64,000 bases of DNA from assembly GCA_037951105.1 (NCBI GenBank), contig JBAMJV010003058.1, positions 28,501 through 92,500 of the forward strand, written 5' to 3'. The notes beneath the pieces were generated by a model. It was not told where the DNA came from, did not search any database, and worked only from the letters and a program-made list of their open reading frames with translations. The DNA is from Echinarachnius parma. Taxonomy: Eukaryota > Echinodermata > Echinoidea > Clypeasteroida > Echinarachniidae. The position numbers and the translations under genes are program-made. Below, piece by piece: positions 34,214 through 47,004 of this stretch; the first letter of the stretch is position 1, and the number at the start of each line of letters is the position of its first letter.

Positions 34214-34656
34214 AGGGTACCACCACCTAAGAATAATAATGTTATACCATAGTAGGGTCCATGGTTATACATAAGGATAACAATTTTAGTTGTCCATTCC
34301 ACTAAAAAGTTCAGAAAAATATGTTTCCAGAAAAATAAATATATAATTGGAAAAAACGCTTCACCATACTACAACATCTGTTTACGGGTTTGCATACGAA
34401 GACAACATTTTGTCTAGGACAAACGCATCGTCTGTGATTATATTGTCTCCAAACGTACGAGTGAATAGAATGGGCGCATCCCCATACGTTTGGCTCGTAT
34501 GGAACCATGAGGCCATAATGGTTCCGTAAGTGGTGGTAATTTATTGCATTGTTTATGAATTACACAACCATTTGCAAAGTGTTGGGCATCTATTTGATAT
34601 AACACAACGGTACCAAAACATACAATTATGTGTTGTTCTCTGCCTGGTGGTCCCCT
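34214..34656. mobile_element. piggyBac-like MITE with TTAA flanks (family P3)
   Basis: 443 bp. The left end AGGGTACCACCACC is imperfectly inverted at the right (GGTGGTCCCCT). TTAA lies on the left (34210-34213) and on the right (34657-34660), the latter shared with the next element. The interior contains inverted phrases around CATACGAAGAC and CTCGTATGG. Confidence 0.6.
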
Positions 34657-34660
34657 TTAA

Positions 34661-35291
34661 AGGGACATTCCCTCTTTTGCAAGCCAAATTTCAAAAGTTG
34701 CGAGGTTATTGTCTTATATGAAAGAAAATATCATTTAATAGCATGCCTGAAAAAATTAGGGCTTGAAATCTCTTTTTCGTGGAGTTATAGACCTAAAACT
34801 AATAAACCGTCGTCCAATTTTAATTGTAGATTATACGTATATTCACCCAGTGAGGAAGTTCGTACATGGATTCCACGAAGTACCATAATGCTATGCGTGA
34901 CCCCTACGTGACCCGCGCTAGCTACATGACCCGCGCACAAATAAGAATAGCACGACCGCACACTAGGCAAAATAACCCAACCTCGCTTAAACTGACTACA
35001 TGTAATTACATATTGTTCATTTTTGAGATTTGTTTCCGTGACATACCTTTACAAATGTCGGCTTCACAATACCTTTAAAAGAATAAGTACAATATAGTTG
35101 TAATATTATGCTAAATCAGTTAAACTCTTTTATTGACCGATATATAGTCTGATGGAGGGACGCATTCGTTTTTCATTCGTAGAATCCAAATTATAGGGCT
35201 GTTCGATCTGATTTTGTTGGTGTGTGTTTCATTCATCCCCATCCGTCAACTGGAAACTGTTCAGACGTTTTGTAAAAGAGGGACTGTCCCT
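34661..35291 (+). mobile_element. piggyBac-like MITE with TTAA flanks (family P2), copy 1
   Basis: 631 bp. The ends AGGGACATTCCCTCTTTTGC and AAAAGAGGGACTGTCCCT are flanked by TTAA (34657-34660, 35292-35295). A second copy of the same length is at 53684-54314 in the opposite orientation. There is no transposase ORF. The short ORFs differ between copies. Confidence 0.82.
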
Positions 35292-35299
35292 TTAAGCTA

Positions 35300-35895
35300 T
35301 AATACATGTACTTTAACATGATGAAGACTATCTAGATTTGGTATAACACACATTCTCCATAGATTCCAGATAATGTGTTTTGTGGACCAATTCTGAATGT
35401 GTTAAAGCAACACAGTATCATCTTGAATGGGTTAATGGGCTCATGGAAAATATTTATTCACGATTTCTTTGAACTTGACAAATTCATGTGTATATCAATG
35501 TATTCCAAATCCGCAAATCGGCATGTAAATAACGCAATAGGACCTCAATCATCACTGAAACCAACAAATAGAACACTGAGTCAAACCTATCTATATCAGC
35601 CAACATGCCTATAGTGGCCACTAAACATGTTCCCCTGCAGACGAAAACAATTTTAAAGAAACTGTCTATAAATAGAGGTCACCCGTCCACAGTGGCTACT
35701 ATACTTGTTTCATTTGGGTGGTCGCTATACACAGGATTTGACTGCATTTACTCAAGATTGATTTGAATGTGATGACCTTGACAAATTTATGTGTATTTCA
35801 CTGTACTTCGAATCAGCATATTATAACTTATACGGACTTACTTCATAGCAGAACAAAAATATAGAATACTGAACAGTAATATCTGACTTTGCTAG
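35300..35895. other. TRIM 3' spacer with pogo-like remnant
   Basis: Parallels 50970-51560 downstream of TRIM-C (TTTGGTATAACACACATTCT). Positions about 35610-35750 hold a degenerate AACAAGTATAGTGGCC/GGTGGTCGCTA pair resembling the ends of the 45784-47002 element. No gene. Confidence 0.5.
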
Positions 35896-37316
35896 TAAAT
35901 TGATGGAGTCGCATTGTTGCATTCATATTGGATATTTCATACAAATAAGATGAGATTAGCATTTGACAGTGTCATCAGACGTAATGAAAAATACAAATGT
36001 GCATGCTAAACTTTCTTGATCACATTATATGTCATTGTACTCTAATAGCTTTAATGCATTTCTTCAAGTGCGTGATAAGGAAACAAATGTATAGTGTTGA
36101 TCACCATCATGTATCATATAAAGAGATGTGTAAATCTATCATGTTTTATATCTGAATATGCTCAAAGTTTTATTTAAATTTCTCTGTATTTTATAGTGTA
36201 CTAGTTTTTTTGCAAACATACCAAATTACTGTCATCAATCGTTATCTCATATATTTGCAGCAAATTAAATTATTTAATTTTGCTCTTTGCACTCTTTAAG
36301 TGCTTGCTATGGAAACTAATTTCGTGTGCCTATCCTAATGGTTCCAAGATAAATAAGTTAATCTATATTTACACAATTTTCAAAGCAATTTGTCTGAAAT
36401 GTTTTTTGTATTTATAATGTATTGTACAGTGTTTACTTGCTTACATGCAAACCTCCCAAAGTTAGTTGCTTAGTATGTAATAATTACAAATGCTTTGAAC
36501 ATTTGAACAGGAAAGAACTATCATCACAAATTTATTTTTCCCAAAATATCATGCTTCTTTAGTGGTCATTTGAAAACATTCCATATTGCAATACAAATCG
36601 ACAAATTCTAAGTTGTATAATCTTATAATTATCATGTCTACTTACATGATCTCATTATATATTCTATATTTGTTTGTAAACAAATATTTGATGTGAATGT
36701 AATAGAGAAAGTAATGCAATTTTATTTTCGTGCATATCTTGTTGTTTTGTAAATGGTACAATTGCAATGTTGTATAAGCCTTACTCTTTGGTCATAACAA
36801 GACTTTTTAGTGGCCATATTAAATTTCTGGTGGCCAGTGGGTCTTGGGCCACCATTTAAGATAAGCCTTGTGGGAGGTCCGGATGATACCTGTTTGACTG
36901 GGTCACCATAGAAATAAATTAATGTCTAGCCCTGCTATTACATATGCCTTGTACATTTGTATGCAAACATACCAATATGAATGAATGATAGATCATTAAA
37001 ATATAAACAAATAGTGATAAATTGCATTATCTTTTGTGAAACAGTTGTAATGCTCTAGTTTAGTTTAGTTTCAACTCTCAACAATGCAGATTTTGGTCTC
37101 CACATATTTGATGACTAAAATCATTAGATACAAACTATCTTAATACATCATAGAGAATTGATGATTGTATACATATGTCTTTGTTTTTATTCATGTGTGT
37201 AATTAGATGGGGTGTATGTTTTGTTGTATGCGTAGTATTAGAGTTAATGTGCATTAATTTGTGTGGATTTGATTGTGTGTGTGTGTATGTTTGTTTGTTT
37301 GTGTGTGTGTGTGCGT

Positions 37317-37384
<68 letters not shown>

Positions 37385-37397
37385 GTGTGTGCGTGTG

Positions 37398-37446
<49 letters not shown>

Positions 37447-37460
37447 GGATGTGATTACAT
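35895..37460 (+). repeat. TRIM 3' block, copy B
   Basis: Aligns with 7905-9480 and 51570-53360, and its second half is nearly identical to 14270-15110. Ends in a (TG)n tract at about 37264-37443. No gene; the ORFs are microsatellite artefacts. Confidence 0.75.
37264..37443. repeat. (TG)n microsatellite
   Basis: About 180 bp of TG with TGCG interruptions at the same relative position as the tracts near 9265 and 53240. Confidence 0.95.
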
Positions 37461-37488
37461 GTTTGTGCTTGTATGATATAAGATATAG

Positions 37489-37650
37489 CTGGGCTCTGTT
37501 TCATAAAGTTCCATAAAGTTCATTAAGTTCATCAAGATGTTTCAACTATTGCAAATGCCCAATTATTGTAACTTTTAGGTCAACAGCCAATCGGCATGGA
37601 GCATTTGAGCTGTTACTGTGGTAGTTGCATCAATTGGCCTTTTTTGTATG
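37489..37650. mobile_element. Short GGGCTCTGTTTCATAAA-type MITE (degenerate)
   Basis: GGGCTCTGTTTCATAAAGTT followed by AATGCCCAATTATTGTAAC and a CCAATCGGCATGGAGC core. The copy at 53385-53537 has both ends (AAGTTTCATAAAG and TTTTATAAAACAGGGCTC), and a core without ends is at 15220-15310. Confidence 0.45.
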
Positions 37651-38044
37651 TATATAATCAAAATGTTTAAAATTCTACATAAATCAGCATTAATATTGAA
37701 TAAGTTTTATTAGTCGTAGAAGTCTTAACGATAGTGCCCTTCTTTCTAGGTCCGCGTCTAATTCATATTCAGTAAAAAAAATCTATATACCTCATCAGGT
37801 TAATGCAATGTTGAACTTGACGCTGATAAAGGCTTCAAATGATGCCAGACAAAATTGCATTGTTATACATGTATAACTATCACGCTCATTTCCTTTCTAT
37901 TCTGAAACATGGATCGATGTTTGATAGCTTAGTGTTAATCCTTTTCTCGAAGTTAAAGGGAATTATGTACAATGATAACATTTAAATAGCGCCATCTGGT
38001 GTTTGTAACTGAACAACAAGGCCCTGGCTAGGCCAATTATGGAT
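37651..38044. other. Duplicated spacer, paralogous to 15340-15600
   Basis: Follows the 15340-15600 sequence (TCTACATAAATCAGCATTAA; TAGTCGTAGAAGTCTTAACG; GATGCCAGACAAAATTGC). A third, rearranged copy is at 54600-54860. No gene. Confidence 0.55.
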
Positions 38045-38980
38045 ATAAAAATACTGGATATAGCAACAACGCCCTCTTCATGAATCCAGCGACAGTGTCA
38101 AAAGTACACCCAAGACAAAAAGTGCTCCATTCATGCTCACTCGCGACCATTTGTATTGAATGTACTTTTAGATATTTGCGGCGGTTACAACGTCATTCGG
38201 TAGTGTGCAGCTTGATATATGCAGTGTTATTATATCGATGAGGTCAATGATGTCATCTAAGTAGAGCAATAGACCAGCCAAATTACATATTCATATTGAA
38301 TGCATTTCCTGCAAAACTTCCTTGCAGAAGGGGGTATTAAGGGGGCTACCCCCCCCCCCCCCCTCCACCCATATGAATAAAACCAATTGTAGTATAACTA
38401 TCATGCAGGCTCATTTCCTTTCCATTCTAAAACATAGATCTACAGTATATCTCTGGGATAAGTGTTCATCCTTTTACCCAAGTTAAAGTGAATTCAAATC
38501 AATAAGACAATTAAAATAGCGCCATCTGCGATTTGTAACTGAACAACTAGACATTGGCTAGGCCAAGACCAAAGAGCAGACCAGCCCTATTACATATCCA
38601 CATTTAATGCATTTCCTGTAACACTTCCTTGTAGAAGAAGGTACTAAGGGGGCTACCCCCCCCCCCCCCCCCCTTCCTCACCCTTATGAATAAAACTAAA
38701 ATATAATCATACTGTATGCATCATAAAGCATTAGCATACAAATGGAGGTTGAATACAGTAAGAAATATCCAAAATCATTAAACTCTCAACTGCCATGTTC
38801 AGAATGATAATTTCAAACTTAGCTCATGCGGGGTAACCCTCACCCAAATCCAGATCTATTCACCAGAGTGCATGCGATTAGTTTACTTTTTATCAAGTAT
38901 GTTTTTTTGTTTTTTCCCCTTTTGGCCTTGCTTACCGGAAGCTATGTATGGTAATCGTGATGTTAGATCTAATGGAAGAT
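38045..38980 (+). repeat. TRIM upstream block with promoter relic, copy 2
   Basis: Near-identical paralogue of 17720-18655, including two C-run blocks and a promoter-like stretch (GAGTGCATGCGATTAGTTTA; GGAAGCTATGTATGGTAATC) with no first-exon donor or TRIM ORF after it. Interrupted at its end by the MITE at 38985. Confidence 0.7.
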
Positions 38981-38984
38981 TTAA

Positions 38985-39520
38985 AGGAGTAGTTTAGTTT
39001 TGGTAGAGAGGGTGCCGCACATCACAATTTGTTGTGAGGTAATGCAAAACTGAGTGTCGAATTTGAGAGGACATGCTATTTTAATGGCAGAAACAACTTT
39101 ATTTGGTCAAAATCGACCCAGAAACAGCTGTAATATCAATAAATATATCTGATCTTATAATTATTTGGGGCCCAAATAATTAGATGATTTTTTTTTTTTT
39201 ATTAAAAAAATGCTTGCACTTTTTCAAAAATTTTCAGAAGCGTTTTTTAAATAGTTGTTGATGATCTCTCTATTTAATCATTATTTCAATCAAACATCAC
39301 ATGCATAATTTTGTATGTAAAATGGTTGAAACCAATGCCTTTTTAAAAAGCGCCCTCTTGTGTTTTAATGACTCTTTTTGAATGATAACGGGCTTTTTAC
39401 TTAGTCGTTTGTAATTTTGTATACCTTTCGAGCATGGTGGAGTTATAACTATTATTTTATAATGTTACTGTGCAGGTTTTGGTTACTAAAGTTCAGCCTT
39501 ACCAAAACTGCACTACCCCT
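38985..39520 (+). mobile_element. piggyBac-like MITE (family P1), with empty site in the paralogue
   Basis: 536 bp between TTAA 38981-38984 and TTAA 39521-39524. The ends are AGGAGTAGTTTAGTTTTGG and CCAAAACTGCACTACCCCT. The paralogous locus reads GAAGATTTAAATAGACTCG (18648-18666), with a single TTAA at 18652-18655. The insertion is therefore exact and duplicates only TTAA, the piggyBac hallmark. Other copies are at 50457, 58988 and (partial) 7145. Confidence 0.9.
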
Positions 39521-39524
39521 TTAA

Positions 39525-40316
<792 letters not shown>

Positions 40317-41000
40317 TACATATGAGTCTCACATTGTCAGATGTCCGAGGACAAAGGGAATATTGGCACAATAGCTGTCCGCAGGAGACCCGAAGATTAC
40401 TGTGTATGTATGTGTGTATTAATTCGTAAAGACCCCATTAATCCGTTTTTACCAAGTCATGAGAACTGCGACTAAATCTGTTGAAAAAAAAAAAATTCCT
40501 TCATTCAGTCATTATTATTACGGTTTGTATGATTAGTTATTGTGTTGTGTTTCATCCTGCTTTCAACATTATAAACACAAACTATAAAAATAATTCAAAT
40601 AATACTCATGGGACAAAATGTTAAGAAATAATCTCGTAGCAGTTCCTCTTTGTCTCCCTCCCTAAAATATATTGTGTGTGTATCTCTTTTCCAACGCACA
40701 GAAGTACAATATAGAAATATACGAACGTTTACCGCCCTCTACGTTCGTTGCGCTATTCCATTTATCTCTGTTTTTGTTATGTTTTGCCTAATCCAAGCAA
40801 TAACTGTTTGTACAATGTTTCCACCAGATGTGGTTACGAACAAATCAATTGTACATATTTCTTTTTATCCATAAAGTATCGTTACACACACCTATTGTCT
40901 CTTTCTGTCCTGTAGTAGTCTACAAAATCAATAAAGACAATTTGCGGCTCAAAGTTCATGTATGAACCAGAGTGCAACTAAGATATTATGCTATTCATGT
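40317..41000 (+). repeat. TRIM-C distal upstream block
   Basis: Paralogous to 28066-28617 joined to 29951-30114, without the 1333-bp MITE. Contains CGAACGTTTACCGCCCTCTA and TCTTTCTGTCCTGTAGTAGT, also found in the fifth unit at 62185-62390. No gene. Confidence 0.7.
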
Positions 41001-41381
41001 TATAAATACGTGTTTCCTCCTTTGGCCTTGATGCACACAAACTGTGCATAGCAGTGATTTTCATTGCACGTTATACTAGACTGGTACAGCTGGGCTGCTC
41101 TGTTGTATACTAACAACATTATACCACCTCTGCATTCGTATGGTTGTGTTAACGTTACTCAACAAAACTGTGCGAAAGAAATTCGATACACCTCTTTGGA
41201 TTTGGCCACATATTTGTACAATATTTCAAAAATTGTAACATATTACTTCAACATTGGAGACTATCACAAGTGACTTTTAGCAATTTTTTGACAAGAAGGA
41301 AATAATTTCCAATTAATAGAAACTGCAATCAGTTTGAACCCTATACGGAAGTTGCCTTCGAGCTTCAACAAGCTGGAATAG
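41001..41381 (+). promoter_or_regulatory. TRIM-C promoter and noncoding first exon
   Basis: TATAAATA at 41001-41008 and CTCCTTTGGCCTTGATGCAC; the exon ends GGAATAG at 41381 with donor GTGAGT. Almost identical to 30115-30494. Drives TRIM-C across a leader intron of about 7 kb, lengthened by the composite insertion at 42481-47926. Confidence 0.65.
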
Positions 41382-41986
41382 GTGAGTTTCCTTTAATAGT
41401 GAACGTGTCACTATGAGGAAGTACATTAAGTATTGCTTATAAATTGTAATATTCCTGCTTAGAAATGCGTGCTATGGATTAAAATAATCTTGGGCAATCT
41501 AAATTCAGGCCCGTGGCTATTGGGAGGGGTGGAGGGGGGGGGGGGGGGGGGGGGTGCGTTAATTACACAAAACGGGACCGAGACCGGTGAGTGTGAGACT
41601 TTTTGAGGGAGCGGAGCAGGGTTGCGAGGGAGTGAACGAGCAAGCCCACGGTAGGGAGCTTTTGCATTTTTTTAAAACTTGAAACTGTGCAATTTGGTGC
41701 ATACCTAGGATGGAAATTCTGACTTGACGACATGGTAAGTGTGTCATGGTTCTACCGACTAGAAAAAAGAATATTTGTTTCATGAAGAAAATAAATGTGC
41801 ACCCCCTCAAAAGAAATATTTGTAAATGACATTATGTAGTTTAAACATTGCATCAAATGCCACATTATTATGATTCACCAACATGAACAAAGTATTCCAA
41901 ACGAAGACCAGGCCGATTCTCGAGGGAGCGAAGCGACTGAGAGGGGGAATGGTTTGATGGGAGGGTGTCCGCCCGCGTGCACGGTA
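41382..41986 (+). other. TRIM-C leader intron, proximal part
   Basis: Paralogous to 30495-31078, with a G-run (41533-41554) and an extra GAGCGGAGCAGGGTTGCGAG segment near 41610. No gene. Confidence 0.55.
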
Positions 41987-42889
41987 ATGCTACGGTCACA
42001 AATGGTCCGATTTGGGCTACGGCGCCCGTACGATGCCACTTTTAGGTGAAATCTTGCGGGAATCTTGCGGCGCCCGCACGGGTGCTGTGGCTATCGTATG
42101 GTCGCTGTTGCATTTTTCTTCGCTGTACGATGTCAAAATTTTGTTTAACGCGGAGTTAAAACAAAAAAAATGCATCGTACGATGTTTTACTTGCCATAAG
42201 CCCGTAGACACATCGTAGAGAGCATCGCAAGGGCACCACAAGGGCATCGCACGGGCACAGCACGGACATCGCAGCCTTTTTTTCGAATATCGTACGATTT
42301 TGAGACTGAATATTTGGCCACTCAAATCGTACGGGTACCGTGGAGTCACCGTAAGAGTACCGTAAGACACCCGTACGGGCACTTAGTTTGTGTTCACGGG
42401 GGCCGTGCGATTTATGTTTTATTTTAAGACAAAGGTCATCGTACGGGGCCCGGAGAATATGTGACTGCTACTCTAAAATACCCCCGGGGGGGCCACTCAA
42501 CTATATTGCTGTACACACGCGCGACCAAAAAAACGCGTAAAAATGGTACTTTTTGCCGATCATGGCGCGTCACGCGCGTGACGCGTTTAGGGTGTCAAAA
42601 AGGCAAAAATCTGAAAAAAGGGTATGTTTGTGGAGTTAAACAAATACGCGTTTAGGGTATCTTTTTCTCCAAACTTGTTTCCCGGACTTGTCTGGAGTTT
42701 GCCGGGGATTTTGTGCGACTTCGAATGATTCCAGGGGATTCCAGATCTCGGGAACGTCCCTTGATCGCACGATCATACCCCCCGCCCCCCTCCACCATTC
42801 CCAGGTCCCCATTCAACTCTGAGATACAATCATAATATGAGACACATTTGAAGGGGAGTGTCTAGAATAATATCCCTTGTATCATTGTA

Positions 42890-42985
42890 ACCTCTAGTGG
42901 CGTAGCTACGGGGGGCACGGGGGGGGGGCACGGGGGGGGGGGGCACGTGCCCCCACCCCCCAATCGTTTGGCAAAAAAAAAAAAA
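42890..42985. repeat. G/C-run low-complexity repeat
   Basis: GTGGCGTAGCTACGGGGGG followed by G-runs, GCACGTGCCCCCACCCCCC and an A-run. This phrase family (GGCGTA..C..G-run) also occurs near 15118, 29450 and, inverted, 47180-47195. Confidence 0.6.
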
Positions 42986-43152
42986 ATGTCGAACGACCCG
43001 AAATTAAGCAAAATGTGTCTAAATCATTCGCATAGCTGCACTATGCGTAGTCCAAAATGTCTAGGCAAAGAGCACCATCAGTCATCTTCTCCAGAGTCGA
43101 CATCTGCATCAGTTGAGCATGGTAGTCTATCAGGTTATGTAAAGCAGCATTT

Positions 43153-44606
43153 TTTTTTGCTATAATCTTGGAAACAGTTTTTAATTTGGTCTAAATACAT
43201 TACTGATGAGAAAAAGTGATGATTCCATTTTTTATATTTGGTCCCAGGGTGCCTTTTGGCGATTTTAAAGATAATTAGCTAATTTGCATATTTGTGAAAT
43301 AAGGTCAGGGGTCATTTTCTATCTAGGAATAGTACAATATTGATAAAAAAATAGTATTCTAGGGTATTTTGACGCAAGGATTCCATTTCCGGTGCTCGTT
43401 TGTAAGTGCTGTATGGGAAACACTCTGAAATCAAAGATGGCTTCCCCTAATTTGCATATTTATGAATATTATTGATTTTCAGTGGCTACAGCCCCTAATA
43501 AGCAATAATTCCGGATTATTATTTAGTATGTATTGAAGATATCAAAGATGAGTTACCATCATGGCAACCTCTAGCAATGCATATTATTTGCATAAATATG
43601 TATTTTACCTAATTTGCATATTCCCCCAAATCGAGTATATTGGGAACCCGGCAAGTAAAAAAGACAAGTAATACCACTTTTCCAAGGTTTTAGGGGGCAA
43701 CGAATCCATTCATGATACTTATTTACCTGTATCACCTCGGCAAACCACATAAATTCAAGATGGCCGCAATTGTCATTTTAAAGTAAATAATGCTATTTGC
43801 TACTTAAACGGCATTTAATTGATAAAAGTATGATTTGCTTACAGTAAGCAAACAACTACATTGTGATTCAAATATTCTAGTTGCTCATTCCAATAATTAA
43901 AAGTCAAAACATTATAATATCAATCTAATATAACCGAAATAATATAGTCGTGTATCATAACATGTGTAATTTAGGGAGCAGTCATCTTGGATTTGAGATG
44001 GATGCCATGGTGATACAGGTAAATAAGTATCAAAAATGGATCTGCTGCCCCCCAAAACCTTGGAAAAGTGGTATTTCTTGTCTTTTTTACTTGCCGGGTT
44101 CCCAATATACTCGATTTTGGGGAATATGCAAATTAGGTAAAATACATAATTATGCAAATAATATGCATTGCTAGAGGTTGCCACGATGGCAACTCATCTC
44201 TGATATCTTAAATGCATACTTAGAACATAACTGACAAATAATAATCCGGAATGATTGCTTATTAGGGGCTGTAGCCACTGAAAATCAATAATATTCATAA
44301 ATATGCAAATTAGGGGCAGCCATCTTGGATTTCAGAGTGTTTCCCATACATCACTTACAAACGAGCACCGGAAATGGAATCCTTGCCCCAAAATACCCTA
44401 GAATACTAGTTTTTATCAATATTGTACTATTCCTAGATAGAAAATGACCCCTGACCTTATTTCACAAATATGCAAATTAGCTAATTATCTTTAAAATCGC
44501 CAAAATGCACCCTGGGACCAAAAATAAAAAATGGAAACATCACTTTTTCTCATCAGTAATGTATTAAGACCAAATTTAAAAATGTTTCCAAGATTATAGC
44601 AAAAAA
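43153..44606. mobile_element. Giant foldback (palindromic) element with ~615-bp arms
   Basis: The left arm 43153-43767 and right arm 43978-44606 are near-perfect inverted copies (GCTATAATCTTGGAAACAG versus its complement at the right end; GGTCAGGGGTCATTTTCTAT versus ATAGAAAATGACCCCTGACC; ACTTGCCGGGTTCCCAATAT versus the left-arm complement). The loop is about 210 bp. No ORF of consequence. Predicted to extrude a large cruciform or hairpin. Confidence 0.88.
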
Positions 44607-44639
44607 TTTCACAACATTTATTTACACTTCATTAGGGGA

Positions 44640-45455
44640 TATACTATGGTCTACTGAACCTAACCCAAGGGACCCGTGTCGTGGGTCTAGTCACACGGTA
44701 CTTGAAAATGGGCGTCAACAGGCGGGGGACGGGGAAGGGGGACATACATTTCCCTCCCACTTTTTCTTATGCATACATTATGTATGTTTGATTCCATAGC
44801 TTAAACTACGAATCATATAATATTTTTTGTCTCGGGTATGGACCAAATCGCACAATTTAAAGCCAAAAATATGCAAAAGCTCCCTACAGTGGGAGGGGGA
44901 CACCCCCTCCCCCGCTTGGTCGCTTCGCTCCCTCGCAATGCCCTCCACTTTAGAGAACATTTTCCCCTTCTCTTGAAACTGATCCTTCTACATCAAACAC
45001 ATCATTTACAGATCCACTTTATTAATCAGACAGATCTGAATTCAAATGTATGCCAGAAACAATAGTTCCACCAGGAGATACACATGGGATCAACAGCGTG
45101 TGTTTTAGTGTGTTCACGGGCGTAAATCCCGGGGGATGGGGGATATATCCCATCCCCCCACTTATTGATGCGGGGGTGGCCTGTACAAATACCAACATCC
45201 CCCACCTTTTTATAATTCTTACAAAATGCATAATAACAATGATAATGGTAATAATGATGAGGACAATAATAACCATACTTCTAAAGTGATATTTTAAACA
45301 CCAATTTCAAAAATGTCTCCACGTGGGAGGGGGTAAACCCCCTTACACACTCTCCCCCACCCTCCCCCAAATAAGTAGGACAATATAGACAGGCACGGAC
45401 GATGTGAGCGTATTTGAGTCTGGTGTGTGTGGAGGTTCGATTGTGTTTGTATACT
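44640..45455. other. Interior of the composite element, repeat fragments
   Basis: Contains an inverted copy of the CTCCCTACAGTGGGAGGGGG / GGTCGCTTCGCTCCCTCGCA repeat (44878-44945), C/G-rich phrases (CATCCCCC, CTCCCCCACCCTCCCCC) and (ATA/ATG) microsatellite-like sequence near 45235-45270. No gene. Confidence 0.5.
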
Positions 45456-45458
45456 ATA

Positions 45459-45732
45459 CAGGGTGGCCCAGAAAGAATGCAACACCTACGATCGTTAATT
45501 TCATCAACATCATCGACCAAATGTCATTGTTTTTTGTTTAATTGGGTAGAACATTCTTTTTCAAATAAAATGATACCATAAGCATTGATTTTGGGTAAGG
45601 CGTTTGGATCCTAGGGTCATTTTCTGAGGCAATGTCGTTTCCTACCCAATCAAACAAGAAACAATGACATTTGGTCGATGAAGTTGATGAAATAAACGAT
45701 CGTAGGTGTTGCATTCTTTCTGGGCCACCCTG
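45459..45732. mobile_element. Tc1/mariner-like MITE with TA flanks
   Basis: 274 bp. CAGGGTGGCCCAGAAAGAAT at the left is mirrored by ATTCTTTCTGGGCCACCCTG at the right, between TA dinucleotides (45457-45458, 45733-45734). The arms extend through CAACACCTACGATCGTT and most of the element folds back. No transposase. Confidence 0.9.
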
Positions 45733-45783
45733 TATATATAGCAGTCTAATCATGAGGGAGATGATTTAAGTCATGATTTAGTA

Positions 45784-47002
45784 CAGTCAAACCTGCTAAT
45801 GCGACCACCTGTCTATATCGACCACCTGCTCATAACGACCGCTCTCTGGTCCTCCCCTGAAAAATCATGTGTTAAGCGACCTGCGTAATGCGACCACCTG
45901 CCTAACGCGACCAGCGACCACCCTATTTGGGTCCCGACGTACATATAAATCTGTGTATAACGACCACAAAATTAGCGCTTGAGTGACCAAGGCATCAACT
46001 CGATCGCCTCTGGTCACTCAAGGCTCCAATCCTGAGCAGGTCAATGCATAAAACAAACTTTTATAATGACAATAAACTTCAGACAGCTTATAGATTGACT
46101 TTGGCTGGTCACCTAGCATTTCGATTCAAGTATTTTAGTCTCTAATATATGGGATTGAATATTCCAGGGTCATTATTACATCGAGTATAAGGAATTCGAC
46201 AGATTTTCGTATATATTTTTCAAACGCAGTTTCAGTACATAATTATAAATGATAATTATATGTGTACTAAAGAGTGAACATTTATTAAAATAATTATAAG
46301 TATCATAAAATCGCGTCCTTCTATCTGATGTTTGAACAGCCGGTTAGTTTCTCAACAATTGCGCGGAGTACTATTTACTGAGTATTAATAATTTATTACG
46401 TGGACGTGGTTTGGCAAAATATTCTCGTTGGCACTTAACCAATTTAATCAATCAGTCCTAGGCCCCGGTGCAGAAAGAGATACAATCGATTGTAAGTTAC
46501 AATTGATTGTAATAAAAATTTACGCATCTAAAACATGTGATCTGACTTACCATTAATTGCATCCTACAATCGATTGTTTCTCTTCCTGCAACGGGCCCCT
46601 GAACGGGTTTTAGCGTATTGTACGATTTTAATAGTTAGAAATGTGGTAGGAGTCTATTTTAAAGGGATCTCGTAACATTGTCCAAATCCTCACAACCAAA
46701 TTGTAATGGTGGTGGTTCCCTCATACCTTGCTGTATTCGTATTAACAATAGAAGCATGGGACAGGTTTTGGTTTTTTGAATTTCCCTTTCGTTAAAAAAA
46801 TATTTAAGATTGAAGTGTTCAGATGGTAAACTGTCCACTGGACACGTGCGTGTACAGATGCCAATTAATTACACATGTGCATATAGGCACAATATGCGAC
46901 CAGAAATTCAAAATGGCCGCCCACCTGTCTAATGAGACCACCTGTCTACACCGACCACTTTTCGCCGGTCCCTTGAGCGGTCGCTATAGACAGGTTTGAC
47001 TG
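45784..47002. mobile_element. pogo/Tigger-like MITE with TA flanks
   Basis: 1219 bp. Starts CAGTCAAACCTGCTAATGCG and ends GCTATAGACAGGTTTGACTG, flanked by TA (45782-45783, 47003-47004). Both ends carry the repeated CGACCACCTGTCTAT theme known from pogo-type terminal repeats. No transposase ORF. Hosts a smaller MITE at 46461-46600. Degenerate relatives lie near 35610-35750 and 51330-51470. Confidence 0.8.
46461..46600. mobile_element. Short MITE nested in the pogo-like element
   Basis: About 140 bp with GGCCCCGGTGCAGAAAGAG at the left and CTCTTCCTGCAACGGGCCCC at the right, and inner TACAATCGATTGTA palindromes on each side. No clear target duplication. Confidence 0.7.
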
Positions 47003-47004
47003 TA

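Noticed and set aside
37175-37504. Overlapping ORFs over the TG tract at 37264-37443
   Set aside because: Dinucleotide repeat translation, open in all frames.
41064-41273. 69-aa ORF in the TRIM first exon (also near 63561)
   Set aside because: Frame is not maintained in the TRIM-B copy and lacks features; more likely noncoding 5' UTR.
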